A stretch of DNA of 64,000 bases from Actinomycetota bacterium (GTDB lineage Bacteria; Actinomycetota; Acidimicrobiia; Acidimicrobiales; Microtrichaceae). The notes under the pieces were generated by a model. The model was not told the DNA's origin. It did no database searches and saw only the letters and a program-made list of their open reading frames with translations. Position numbers and translations under genes: made by a program. Every line of letters starts with the position of its first letter. Positions within the stretch are counted from its first letter, which is position 1. Location of the stretch: the NCBI GenBank assembly GCA_016703525.1, contig JADJBW010000009.1:62001-126000 (forward strand), read 5' to 3'. Of this stretch, positions 43,478 to 52,362 are shown piece after piece.

Positions 43478-44248
43478 GTGTTCGCTGAATTGAAGTTTCC
43501 CGGCATCGAGGAGATGGTGCAGTGGCCCGCCGCCTTCGGCGAGGGGACCCCGTTCGCGTTCAACAAGGTTGCGCTCATCTCGCTGATCGCCATGGCCGTG
43601 CCGGTCATCTGGTTCCTGGTCGCCGGCGGGAGCGCCAAGAAGTCGCTCGTGCCCCGCGGCGCGCAGAACCTCGCCGAGACCTCCATCGAGTTCATCGAGA
43701 AGCAGGTGATCGGCCAGGCGATCGGGCCCGACGGCCTGCCGTACCTCCCGCTGCTCATCTCGATGTTCCTGTTCATCTTCGTGGGCAACCTGTTCGGCAT
43801 CATCCCCACGTCGCACTTCGGTGCCAACGCCCGCATGGCCAACCCGGTGCTGCTCGCGGTGCTCACGTGGTTCGTCTTCATCGGCGTCGGTCTCAAGCAC
43901 AACGGCCTCGGCTACCTCAAGGCATCGCTGTTCCCGCCGGGCGTGCCGAAGGCGCTCTACCTGCTCGTGACGCCGATCGAGTTCATCTCGACCTTCCTGG
44001 TTCGCCCCTTCTCGCTGGCGGTCCGGTTGTTCGCCAACTCGCTCGCCGGGCACATCTTGCTCGTGACGTTCTCGGTGCTGACCGCCACGCTGTGGAGCCT
44101 GTCGCCGCTGGTGGTCGCCGCGCCGTTCTCGTTCTTCATGCTCATCGCCTTCACCGGCTTCGAGTTGCTGGTCGCGTTCCTGCAGGCGTACATCTTCACC
44201 CTGCTGACCGCCGTGTACATCGGCGGCGCCCTGCACCCGCATCACTGA
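43478..44248 (+). CDS. atpB: ATP synthase Fo subunit a
   Basis: A 256-residue membrane protein forming the proton half-channels next to the c-ring. The essential Arg lies in FLVRPFSLAVRLFANSLAGH (helix about 170-190), with LPLLISMFLFIFVGNLFGIIP earlier and LQAYIFTLLTAVYIGGAL at the C-terminus. The GTG start has AAGGAG upstream. Confidence 0.96.
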   Translation: MFAELKFPGIEEMVQWPAAFGEGTPFAFNKVALISLIAMAVPVIWFLVAGGSAKKSLVPRGAQNLAETSIEFIEKQVIGQAIGPDGLPYLPLLISMFLFIFVGNLFGIIPTSHFGANARMANPVLLAVLTWFVFIGVGLKHNGLGYLKASLFPPGVPKALYLLVTPIEFISTFLVRPFSLAVRLFANSLAGHILLVTFSVLTATLWSLSPLVVAAPFSFFMLIAFTGFELLVAFLQAYIFTLLTAVYIGGALHPHH

Positions 44249-44357
44249 TCCACGCGGCACCCGCCGCACATCGTCCACCCGCCGGGGTGAACGAGCCGAC
44301 CTGACATCACAATCCGGTGGCGCACCCGCCGGACCTCACAGGAGAAACAACACCACC

Positions 44358-44655
44358 ATGAGCAGCACGCTTACGCACATCGTTCACACGGTTGCCCAGC
44401 AGACCGGCGAGGCATACAGCGCGGAACAGGCCAAGGGCATCGCCGGCGCGAGCGGCGCCGGCATGGCGTACGGCCTCGGCGCCATCGGCCCCGGGCATCG
44501 GCATCGGCTACCTCGTCGGCCAGGCCGTGCAGGCCATGGCTCGCCAGCCCGAGTCGGCCGGCCAGGTCCAGACCACGATGTTCCTCGGCATCGCCTTCAC
44601 CGAGGCCCTCGCCCTCATCGGCTTCGTCGTCTTCATCCTCCTCAAGTTCGTGTGA
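44358..44655 (+). CDS. atpE: ATP synthase Fo subunit c (probable frameshift near 44492)
   Basis: Helix one, through MAYGLGAIGPG, reads in the first frame. One extra base in the CCCCGGG run at about 44492 moves the code to GIGIGYLVGQAVQAMARQPE and helix two, with the ion-binding E82 in FLGIAFTEALALIGFV. The repaired protein has 98 residues with a longer N-terminus than usual (MSSTLTHIVHTVAQQTGEAY). AGGAG precedes the ATG. An inactive c subunit would abolish the enzyme, so error is likely. Confidence 0.88.
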
Positions 44656-44734
44656 TCGTCGCGAGCTGCCGGCGCCACGGCGCCGGCAGCAGCGCGAGGT
44701 CCCGTTCCGTCCCGACACGTCACCAGGAGTCCCC

Positions 44735-45280
44735 ATGCTCGCATTGCTGAGCCTCATCGCCTCCGAGGGAGGTGAAGCCAAGGAAGTGGTCAACCCCGTC
44801 ATTCCGGACACGCCGGAGCTGGTCTGGGGTGCGATCGCCTTCTTCCTGCTGCTGATCCTCATGTATGCGGTGTGCTTGCCCCCGATTCGCCAGGCGATGC
44901 GTCGCCGCGAGGACCAGATGCGCAACGACGCCGAGTCCGCCGAGCGGGCCCGCGTCGAGGCCGAGCAGGTTCGGCGCGACTACGACGCGACCTTGGCCGA
45001 GGCCCGCGCCGAGGCGTCCCGCATCGTCGATGCGGCCCGCCAGGCGGGTGAGGCCCGCCGGGCCGAGATCATCCGCGCGGCGGAGGACGATGTCGCCGCC
45101 GAGCGGCAGGCGGCGCTTGCCGATCTCGACGCGGCTCGCACCACGGCGCTCGACGGACTCCGCCCGCAGGTCGGGTCGATCGCTGTCGCCGCTGCCGGCA
45201 AGGTCGTCCAGCGCGACCTCGACGTCGCGGCCAACCAGTCGGTGGTCGACGAGCACGTGCGCTCGGCGAGCCGGGGCTGA
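44735..45280 (+). CDS. atpF: ATP synthase Fo subunit b (first of two)
   Basis: A 181-residue peripheral-stalk subunit: short N-terminus, one membrane helix at about 28-48 (LVWGAIAFFLLLILMYAVCL), then a long charged helix (RRREDQMRNDAESAERARVEAE) and a C-terminal delta-binding region. A second b-type gene follows directly, so the stalk may be a b/b' heterodimer as in cyanobacteria and alphaproteobacteria. Confidence 0.88.
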   Translation: MLALLSLIASEGGEAKEVVNPVIPDTPELVWGAIAFFLLLILMYAVCLPPIRQAMRRREDQMRNDAESAERARVEAEQVRRDYDATLAEARAEASRIVDAARQAGEARRAEIIRAAEDDVAAERQAALADLDAARTTALDGLRPQVGSIAVAAAGKVVQRDLDVAANQSVVDEHVRSASRG

Positions 45281-45294
45281 GGGAGGAAACGCAC

Positions 45295-45822
45295 ATGAAC
45301 GCACTACTCCTTGCCGAAGAGGGCAACCACTTCTGGCTTCCCCACGACATCAACGAGGTGATCTGGGGCACGATTGCCTTCCTGATCGTCTTCGGGCTGC
45401 TCTACAAGAAGGCGTGGCCGGCGATCTCGGCGGCGATGGCCGCTCGGCCGGAGCGCATCGCCGCAGAGCTCGGCGCGGCGGAGGCCGATCGGGTCGACGC
45501 CGAATCGAAGCGGGACGGCGTGAAGGCGGCGCTCGCCGACTCCGACGCCGAGGCCGCTCGGATCGTCGCCGAGGCCCGCGACGCCGCAGCCCGGCTCGAG
45601 TCCGACACGGTCACCCGTGCCGAGGCCGAGGCCGTGGCGCTTCGCGAACGTGCCGCAGGCGAGCTCGTGGCCGCCCGTCGCCAGGCCGAGAGCGATCTTG
45701 CCGGTGAGCTGTCCCGGCTGGCGCTCGGCGCCGCCGAGCAGGTCGTGCACTCGAACCTCGATGACGCAACCCACCAGGACCTGATCGAGGCGTACATCCG
45801 CCAGGTCGGCGCGACCAACTGA
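45295..45822 (+). CDS. atpF: ATP synthase Fo subunit b (second of two)
   Basis: A 175-residue b subunit with a membrane helix at about 20-40 (EVIWGTIAFLIVFGLLYKKA) and a long coiled-coil helix (RPERIAAELGAAEADRVDAESK) ending LIEAYIRQVGATN. It starts 14 bp after the first b gene, with GGGAGGAAA as ribosome-binding site. It shares the membrane-entry pattern with its neighbour but little else. Confidence 0.9.
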   Translation: MNALLLAEEGNHFWLPHDINEVIWGTIAFLIVFGLLYKKAWPAISAAMAARPERIAAELGAAEADRVDAESKRDGVKAALADSDAEAARIVAEARDAAARLESDTVTRAEAEAVALRERAAGELVAARRQAESDLAGELSRLALGAAEQVVHSNLDDATHQDLIEAYIRQVGATN

Positions 45823-45836
45823 GGCCGGAGAGGCAC

Positions 45837-46364
45837 ATGAGCGAATCTTCCATCACCGCCTACGCCTCGGCGATCGCGTCGGTGGCGCGCGCCGAGGGCA
45901 TCGCCCGGGTCGTCGAAGACGAACTGTTCCGGGTCGCCCGCGCCCTGGGCGCCAACGACGAACTGCGTGCAACGCTCGCCGACGCGTCGATCCCGCTGGA
46001 GCGGCGGACCTCGATCATCGAGGATCTGCTGGGGGGGAAGGCGACCACGACGACCGTTTCGGTCGTGACGCTGCTCGTCGCCAACGGCCGCGTGGGCCAA
46101 CTCGCGGCCATCGTCGACGAGTTCGTCTCGCAGTCGGCCGGGGCCCGCGGCGAGGCAGTGGCCGAGGTGCGCTCGGCCGTGCCGCTGAGCGATGACCAGA
46201 AGGCCCGACTGGCCGCTGCGCTCAAGGCACAGACCCAGCTCGACGTCACGATCCGCAACGTCATCGACCCGACCGTCATCGGCGGCATCGTCACCCAGAT
46301 CGGTGACACGCTGCTCGACGGTTCCGTCCGCTCCCGCCTCACGCAACTTCGCGAGGCGTTCTGA
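45837..46364 (+). CDS. atpH: ATP synthase F1 subunit delta
   Basis: A 175-residue delta (OSCP) subunit linking F1 to the b stalk: ITAYASAIASVARAEG N-terminal helix bundle and the conserved C-terminal VIGGIVTQIGDTLLDGSVRSRLTQL. Here it is a free delta subunit and not the b-delta fusion of mycobacteria. Confidence 0.93.
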   Translation: MSESSITAYASAIASVARAEGIARVVEDELFRVARALGANDELRATLADASIPLERRTSIIEDLLGGKATTTTVSVVTLLVANGRVGQLAAIVDEFVSQSAGARGEAVAEVRSAVPLSDDQKARLAAALKAQTQLDVTIRNVIDPTVIGGIVTQIGDTLLDGSVRSRLTQLREAF

Positions 46365-46455
46365 TCCGTCACGCTCGGCAGAGACCATCTGCCGGTGTGC
46401 TTCCCGTCCGTCATCACTCGCCAGAGCCGAACGAACCTCGAAGAGAGTCCCAGAC

Positions 46456-48078
46456 ATGGCTGAACTGACCATCAACACCGCAGACATCACGGCGGCGATC
46501 CAGAAGAACCTCGAGGGGTTCGCCCCCGACCTCACCGTCGGGCAGGTCGGCCGGGTGATCGAGGTCGGCGACGGCATCGCCCGCGTGTCGGGCCTGCCCG
46601 CCGCCACCGTCAACGAGATCCTCGAGTTCGAGTCGGGCATCCTGGGCCTCGCGCTGAACTTGGACGAGGACTCGATCGGCGCCGTGGTCCTCGGTGAGGT
46701 CGACGACATCGAAGAGGGCCAGACGGTGAAGGCCACCGGCCAGATCCTCTCCGTGCCGGTCGGCGATGGCCTCCTCGGTCGGGTCGTCAACACGATGGGC
46801 GAGCCCATCGACGGCAAGGGCCCGCTGAGCAACGTCCAGGAGCGCCGCGTCGAGGTCCAGGCGCCGGGCATCATCGGTCGCCAGCCCGTGGGCGAGCCCA
46901 TGCAGACCGGCATCAAGTCGATCGACTCGCTCATCCCCGTCGGCCGTGGCCAGCGCGAGCTGATCATCGGCGACCGCAAGACGGGCAAGACCACCGTCGC
47001 CATCGACGCCATCATGAACCAGAAGGGTCTGGGCGTGAAGTGCATCTACGTGGCGATCGGGCAGAAGGCCTCGACCGTCGCGCAGACCGTGGCCCGCCTC
47101 GAGGCCGCCGGAGCCATGGAGTACACCGTCGTCGTGGTCGCCCCGGCCTCCGACCCGGCACCGTTCAAGTACCTCGCCCCCTACACCGGTTGCGCCATGG
47201 GTCAGCACTGGATGGAACACGGCGAGCACGCCCTCGCCGTGTACGACGACCTGTCCAAGCAGGCCGAGGCGTACCGCCAGGTGTCGCTCCTTCTCCGCCG
47301 CCCGCCGGGGCGCGAGGCCTACCCGGGCGACGTGTTCTACCTGCACTCCCGTCTCCTCGAGCGTGCCGCCAAGCTGTCCGACGCCCTCGGCGCCGGCTCG
47401 CTCACGGCGCTGCCGATCATCGAGACCAAGGCCGGCGACGTCTCGGCCTACATCCCGACGAACGTGATCTCGATCACCGACGGCCAGATCTTCCTTCAGG
47501 ACGACCTGTTCAAGTCCGGTATCCGTCCGGCCGTGGACGTCGGCATCTCGGTGTCCCGCGTGGGCTCGGCCGCCCAGATCAAGGCGATGAAGACGGCCGT
47601 CGGCACGCTCAAGAGCGACCTGCAGCAGTTCCGTGAGCTCGAGGCGTTCGCGGCCTTCGGTTCCGACCTCGACGCCGTGTCGAAGGCCCAGCTCGACCGT
47701 GGCTACCGCCTCACCGAGCTCCTCAAGCAGGGTGTGGGCCAGCCCGTGCCCGTCCAGGAGCAGGTCGTGGTGCTGTTCGCCGGCACCCGAGGCTTCCTCG
47801 ACGGCATCGAGATCTCCGACGTGCAGCGCTTCGAGGCCGAGCTCCTCGAGTGGTTCCGCAACCGCCACAGCGACCTCCTCGCCTCGGTGAAGGAGACCGG
47901 CAACGTCGATACCGATGCGCTCGAGGCCGGCGTCAAGGCCTTCACGGCGCAGTTCCAGTCGACGGCCAAGGCCGGCAGCGAGCCCGCCGGCGCGGCGAGC
48001 GATGCCACCACGTCGCTGGCCAAGGCGGCCACGCATCTCCCGGAGGAACAGACCGACCGCGACGACGAGGCGCACTGA
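46456..48078 (+). CDS. atpA: ATP synthase F1 subunit alpha
   Basis: A 540-residue regulatory nucleotide-binding subunit. P-loop GDRKTGKTTVA lies at about residues 174-184, with GQRELIIG before it and the alpha signature near RPAVDVGISVSRVGSAAQIKAM. A C-terminal tail of about 30 residues rich in Ala/Thr/Asp extends beyond most homologues. The ATG at 46456 is 91 bp after atpH. Confidence 0.97.
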   Translation: MAELTINTADITAAIQKNLEGFAPDLTVGQVGRVIEVGDGIARVSGLPAATVNEILEFESGILGLALNLDEDSIGAVVLGEVDDIEEGQTVKATGQILSVPVGDGLLGRVVNTMGEPIDGKGPLSNVQERRVEVQAPGIIGRQPVGEPMQTGIKSIDSLIPVGRGQRELIIGDRKTGKTTVAIDAIMNQKGLGVKCIYVAIGQKASTVAQTVARLEAAGAMEYTVVVVAPASDPAPFKYLAPYTGCAMGQHWMEHGEHALAVYDDLSKQAEAYRQVSLLLRRPPGREAYPGDVFYLHSRLLERAAKLSDALGAGSLTALPIIETKAGDVSAYIPTNVISITDGQIFLQDDLFKSGIRPAVDVGISVSRVGSAAQIKAMKTAVGTLKSDLQQFRELEAFAAFGSDLDAVSKAQLDRGYRLTELLKQGVGQPVPVQEQVVVLFAGTRGFLDGIEISDVQRFEAELLEWFRNRHSDLLASVKETGNVDTDALEAGVKAFTAQFQSTAKAGSEPAGAASDATTSLAKAATHLPEEQTDRDDEAH

Positions 48079-48081
48079 CCG

Positions 48082-49064
48082 ATGCCCGGCGCACAGGAAC
48101 GGGTGCTCCGCCGACGCATCGGCAGCATCCAGAACACCAAGAAGATCACGCGGGCGATGGAGCTCATTGCCGCGACCCGCGTCGTCAAGGCCCAGATGGC
48201 CGCGAACGACGCCCGGCCGTACAGCGAGCAGATCACCGCGGTGATCTCGAACCTCGCGGCCGGGGGGGTCGAGGTTTCGCACCCCCTGCTGCGTCAGGCG
48301 ACCGACGTCCGCAAGGTCGGTGTGATCGCGATCACGTCCGACCGGGGGCTCGCCGGCGCGTACAACTCCTCGGTGATCCGAGCGGCCGAACGCGAGATCC
48401 GCCAGGCCAAGGCCGAGGGGCGTGAGTACGCGCTCATCACGATCGGCAAGAAGGCCGAGGGGTACTTCCGGTTCCGGAACTACCACATCGACGCGGCGTT
48501 CAACGCCATGACCGACAAGCCCACCTACGAGGACGCCCGAACGGTGGCCGCCAAGGTGACCGAGTTGTTCGACGGCGACGTCGACACGATCGACCTGGTG
48601 TACACGCAGTTCATCACGATGGGCTCCCAGAAAGTGGTCGTGCGGCGGTTCCTCCCGCTCGACACCGACGACGCCGAGTCCACCCCGAGGGACCCGGCGC
48701 CGCCTTCGAGTTCGAGCCCTCCGCCGCCGCGGTGCTCGCGTCGCTGCTCCCCCGCTACGTGGAGAGCCGGCTGTTCTCGGCCCTGCTCGATGCTGCGGCG
48801 TCCGAGCACGCCAACCGCCAGCGGGCCATGAAGTCCGCCACGGACAACGCCGAGGAGCTCATCATCAAGCTCCAGCGCAAGATGAACCAGGCCCGCCAGG
48901 ACGCCATCACCACCGAGATCATGGAGATCATCAGCGGTGCCGAAGCCCTGTCGGCCGACAAGGGTGACCCCGAGGACCTGCTCCTCGACCACCTCAGCGC
49001 CGACCCATTCCCGAAGCTCGCGTTGCGCGGTGGCCACGTGCCCCATCAGCACTCCCACCTGTAA
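48082..49064 (+). CDS. atpG: ATP synthase F1 subunit gamma (probable frameshift near 48690)
   Basis: The central rotor subunit. The N-terminal part (RRRIGSIQNTKKITRAMELI) reads to FLPLDTDDAEST. One base is then missing near 48690, and the other frame continues GPGAAFEFEPSAAAVLASLL and the conserved C-terminal rotor helix (RQRAMKSATDNAEELI; ITTEIMEIISGAEAL). The repaired product has about 327 residues and an unusual 30-residue tail after GAEAL ending in a His-rich stretch. Confidence 0.9.
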
Positions 49065-49090
49065 ACCACCGGACAAGAACAGGACACGCC

Positions 49091-50545
49091 ATGACGGCCA
49101 CTGACACCACACACAAAGAAGGTCGCATCGTCGCCATCGCCGGACCGGTGGTCGACGTGGAGTTCCCGCCCGACGGGCTCCCGCAGATCAACCACGCCCT
49201 CGAGTTCACGATCACCGTGGACGGCGTGTCCACCAAGGTGACCGCCGAGGTCGCCCAGCAGATCGGTGACAACCGGGTGCGGGCCATCTCGATGAAGCCC
49301 ACCGACGGTCTCGCCCGCGGCACCGTGGTGCACAACACCGGTCGCGGCATCAACGTGCCCGTCGGCGACGTGACACTCGGGCACGTGTTCAACGTGATCG
49401 GCGAGCCGCTCGACGTGGCGGCCGACACGCTCGACCTGTCCAACCGGTGGGACATCCACCGTCAGGCGCCGTCGTTCGACTCGCTCGAGCCGAAGGCGCA
49501 GATGTTCGAAACCGGCGTGAAGGTGCTGGACCTGCTCACCCCGTACCTGCAGGGCGGCAAGATCGGCCTGTTCGGTGGTGCCGGCGTGGGCAAGACCGTG
49601 CTCATCACCGAGATGATCAACCGTGTGGCCTCGAACCACGGTGGCGTTTCGGTGTTCGCCGGGGTGGGGGAGCGGACCCGTGAGGGCACCGACCTCTTCC
49701 TCGAGATGGGCGAGACCCTCATGGGCGGCTCCGACCAGTCGGTGCTCACCAAGGCGGCCCTGACCTTCGGCCAGATGGACGAGCCGCCCGGCGTGCGCCT
49801 GCGCGTCGCCCTCTCGGCGCTGACCATGGCGGAGTACTTCCGCGACGTGCAGGGCCAGGACGTGCTGTTGTTCATCGACAACATCTTCCGCTTCACCCAG
49901 GCCGGCTCCGAGGTGTCCACCCTGCTCGGCCGTATGCCCTCGGCCGTGGGCTACCAGCCGACCCTCGCCGACGAGATGGGCGCGCTGCAGGAACGCATCA
50001 CCTCGACCGGCGGTCGATCGATCACCTCGCTGCAGGCCGTGTACGTGCCCGCCGACGACTACACCGATCCGGCGCCGTTCACGTCGTTCACGCACTTCGA
50101 CGGCACGACCGAGCTGAGCCGTGACATCGCGGCCCTCGGCATCTACCCCGCCGTGGACCCGCTGGCGTCCACCTCGACCATCCTCGCACCAGAGGTCGTT
50201 GGCGATCGTCACTACAACGTCGCCCGCCAGACCCAGGAAGTGCTGCAGCGCTACAAGGAGCTGCAGGACATCATCGCGATTCTGGGCCTCGACGAGCTGT
50301 CCGACGAAGATCGCATCACGGTCGATCGAGCCCGGAAGGTGCAGAAGTTCCTGGCGCAGCCGATGTTCGTCGCCGAGGTGTTCACCGGCCTTCCCGGCAT
50401 CTTCACGCCGGTGGCCGACACGATCGAGTCGTTCGAGATGCTGCTCCGCGGCGACATGGACGAGCTTCCGGAACAGGCCTTCTACAACGTCGGCGGCGCC
50501 GAGGATGTGTACCGCAAGGCCAAGGAACTGGAGAAGAACGGCTGA
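49091..50545 (+). CDS. atpD: ATP synthase F1 subunit beta
   Basis: The 484-residue catalytic subunit. P-loop GGAGVGKTVLI at about 160-170, GERTREGTDLFLEM with the catalytic Glu, LLFIDNIFRFTQAGSEVS (Walker B), and PSAVGYQPTLADEMG. It is full length. The stop shares bases with the atpC start (TGATG). Confidence 0.98.
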   Translation: MTATDTTHKEGRIVAIAGPVVDVEFPPDGLPQINHALEFTITVDGVSTKVTAEVAQQIGDNRVRAISMKPTDGLARGTVVHNTGRGINVPVGDVTLGHVFNVIGEPLDVAADTLDLSNRWDIHRQAPSFDSLEPKAQMFETGVKVLDLLTPYLQGGKIGLFGGAGVGKTVLITEMINRVASNHGGVSVFAGVGERTREGTDLFLEMGETLMGGSDQSVLTKAALTFGQMDEPPGVRLRVALSALTMAEYFRDVQGQDVLLFIDNIFRFTQAGSEVSTLLGRMPSAVGYQPTLADEMGALQERITSTGGRSITSLQAVYVPADDYTDPAPFTSFTHFDGTTELSRDIAALGIYPAVDPLASTSTILAPEVVGDRHYNVARQTQEVLQRYKELQDIIAILGLDELSDEDRITVDRARKVQKFLAQPMFVAEVFTGLPGIFTPVADTIESFEMLLRGDMDELPEQAFYNVGGAEDVYRKAKELEKNG

Positions 50546-50934
50546 TGCCACTCCGCGTCGAACTGGTCTCGCCGGAGCGCGTCGCGTATTCCGGTGTCGC
50601 AAAGACGGTGATCGCCCGCGTCGCGAACGGCGATATCGCGTTCCAACCCGGCCACATCCCGTTCATCGGGACGCTCCAGACCCATCCGGTCCGCCTCGTG
50701 CTCGAGGACGGCGGCGAGGTCCGTATTGCTGTGCACCAGGGTTTCGTCGAGGTGTCGAACGACGCCGTGACGATCCTGTCGGACGTGTGTGAACTGCCGG
50801 AGCAGATCGATGTCGCCCGGGCCGAGGCGGCCCGGGACCGGGCCGAGGCGGCCCTTCGCGCCGACGCTGACGATGTCGATGCGAAGGCGGCGCTTCGCCG
50901 GGCCGAGGTGCGTCTGGAGACCGCCGCGGCCTGA
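50545..50934 (+). CDS. atpC: ATP synthase F1 subunit epsilon
   Basis: A 129-residue subunit with the N-terminal beta-sandwich (LRVELVSPERVAYSGVAKTV; GDIAFQPGHIPFIGTL) and a helical C-terminus rich in Ala/Arg/Glu (RAEAARDRAEAALRAD). It couples rotation and can inhibit hydrolysis. Last gene of the atp operon. Confidence 0.93.
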   Translation: MPLRVELVSPERVAYSGVAKTVIARVANGDIAFQPGHIPFIGTLQTHPVRLVLEDGGEVRIAVHQGFVEVSNDAVTILSDVCELPEQIDVARAEAARDRAEAALRADADDVDAKAALRRAEVRLETAAA

Positions 50935-51049
50935 GGTGGGCCGGCCGACCCGGCGAGGACTGAGTGGGACTTCTGCCCACGGGCCTGCCTGGTACACAGT
51001 GGTAACTTGCGTGGCGGCCATGTGGGGCTGTGGCAGCTGAGGAGGGAAC

Positions 51050-51661
51050 ATGGCGCGGAGTCGCCGCTTGCGACGGCTGGCGTCGGGCGTCACGCTGCTC
51101 GGTGCAGCTGTGTCGACCATCGTCGGGTGTAGGCCACCCGACGGGACGACGACGACCACCCCGGCGTCGGTATTCCCCACATGGATCGCCGGCGATTCGA
51201 TATCGCGCGGCGCAGCGCTGGCGATGGACACCTCCGTGAATATCGTCGGAATGGCCGGGGCGGCTTTCGTGTCGACGGCCCGTTCGGCGACCACGATCTC
51301 GCAGGACATCGGCGCCGCGATCCTCGGATCGGGTTCGATGCCCGAGCGGGTGGTCATCGTCGGCGGAGTGAACGATCGCGACGAGGTGCCGGCGGTGGTG
51401 ACCGACTCGATGACGACGCTGGAGGCCGACCTTGAGTCGGTCGGCGTCGATGTCGTGTGGGTGACGGAGCCGGCGAAGCAGTTCGCGTCGGATGTCGCGC
51501 CGCTGAACGCCTGGATCCTGACGCGACCCGGCAGCCTCGACTGCGCGCCGGTCGTCGCCTCGTCGATGTTCGAGTCAGACGGATTGCACCCGAACGAGGC
51601 CGGGTACGCAGCGTTCGCCGCGTGCATCGACGCCGGACTCATCGGTGGAGGCAGCTCGTGA
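51050..51661 (+). CDS. SGNH-hydrolase-like exported lipoprotein (copy 1)
   Basis: A 203-residue protein. An Arg-rich start and hydrophobic helix end in VSTIVGC, a lipobox-like site. SGNH blocks are visible: WIAGDSIS (block I, nucleophile Ser), VGGVND (block III, Asn) and SDGLHPNEAGYAAF (block V, Asp and His). Such enzymes are esterases or acetyl-hydrolases, often acting on wall polymers. GGAGGGAA precedes the ATG. It is directly downstream of the atp operon and followed by a paralogue. Confidence 0.78.
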   Translation: MARSRRLRRLASGVTLLGAAVSTIVGCRPPDGTTTTTPASVFPTWIAGDSISRGAALAMDTSVNIVGMAGAAFVSTARSATTISQDIGAAILGSGSMPERVVIVGGVNDRDEVPAVVTDSMTTLEADLESVGVDVVWVTEPAKQFASDVAPLNAWILTRPGSLDCAPVVASSMFESDGLHPNEAGYAAFAACIDAGLIGGGSS

Positions 51662-51689
51662 GCCGTGGTGCGGGCAAGGGCTCGCGTGC

Positions 51690-51695
51690 TAGGCT
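51690..51695 (+). promoter_or_regulatory. Candidate -10 box (TAGGCT) for the second SGNH gene
   Basis: TAGGCT lies 53 bases before the ATG at 51749. GGGAGG precedes that ATG. Confidence 0.3.
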
Positions 51696-51748
51696 TGGTC
51701 ACTGAGATCAACAACCTGACGGGTGACCGTCAACCGCTGGGAGGCACA

Positions 51749-52327
51749 ATGAGAAGGTTTCGACGGACGCTCGCCGTGATCGGGGTTGCAGCAATCGCCG
51801 GGTGCACCACCCCGCCGACCATCAGCGCTGCGGCGCCGACGTGGATGTTCGGCGACAGCTTGGCGGGGACCACCGCCGCGTCGTTCCTGCCGGAGCGGTC
51901 GCTCGAGGTGTTCAACGCAACACGCGGTGGTGGCGGCTTCGTGTGGACCAAGGACGGACTCAACATCGCCACCGAGGCCGATACTCGGATCGCGTCCTAC
52001 GGCGCGCCGCGCCGGGCGCTGATCATCGGCGGGACCAACGACTTCAAGCTGTCGGCTCCGGTCGTGATCGCGGCGATGGCCGCGTTCGAGGACGACCTGA
52101 CGGCCCAGGGCATCGAGGTCGTCTGGATCACCGAGCCGGGGTGGAGCCACGCCGGCTGGCTCGCACAGCTCAACAATTGGATCCGTTCGCGGCCGGGCAG
52201 CATCGACTGCGCTCCGGCCATCGCCGACGCGAAGTACACCTCGCCATGGGACCAGGTGCACCCGACCGACGACGGGTACAACCGCTACGCGGACTGCATC
52301 GCGGAGAACCTGCCACCGCTCGGCTAG
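51749..52327 (+). CDS. SGNH-hydrolase-like exported lipoprotein (copy 2)
   Basis: A 192-residue paralogue of the preceding protein. The ATG at 51749 follows GGGAGG and yields the signal peptide MRRFRRTLAVIGVAAIAGC with lipobox Cys. SGNH blocks are WMFGDSLAG, IGGTND and WDQVHPTDDGYNRYA. The shared late segment (LNNWIRSRPGSIDCAPA, versus LNAWILTRPGSLDCAP in copy 1) shows recent duplication or a common ancestor. Confidence 0.8.
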   Translation: MRRFRRTLAVIGVAAIAGCTTPPTISAAAPTWMFGDSLAGTTAASFLPERSLEVFNATRGGGGFVWTKDGLNIATEADTRIASYGAPRRALIIGGTNDFKLSAPVVIAAMAAFEDDLTAQGIEVVWITEPGWSHAGWLAQLNNWIRSRPGSIDCAPAIADAKYTSPWDQVHPTDDGYNRYADCIAENLPPLG

Positions 52328-52362
52328 CGCGACGCTGCCTTGCCGGGGTCGATGCTTGCCGA

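Noticed and set aside
44358..44655. Disrupted atpE as evidence of a dead ATP synthase
   Set aside because: All other subunits are well conserved and the repaired c subunit is perfect, including its ion-binding Glu. The shift lies in a C/G run.
46414..48486. Minus-strand frame of about 690 codons opposite atpA and atpG
   Set aside because: It is the complement of highly conserved genes and shows no protein family features.
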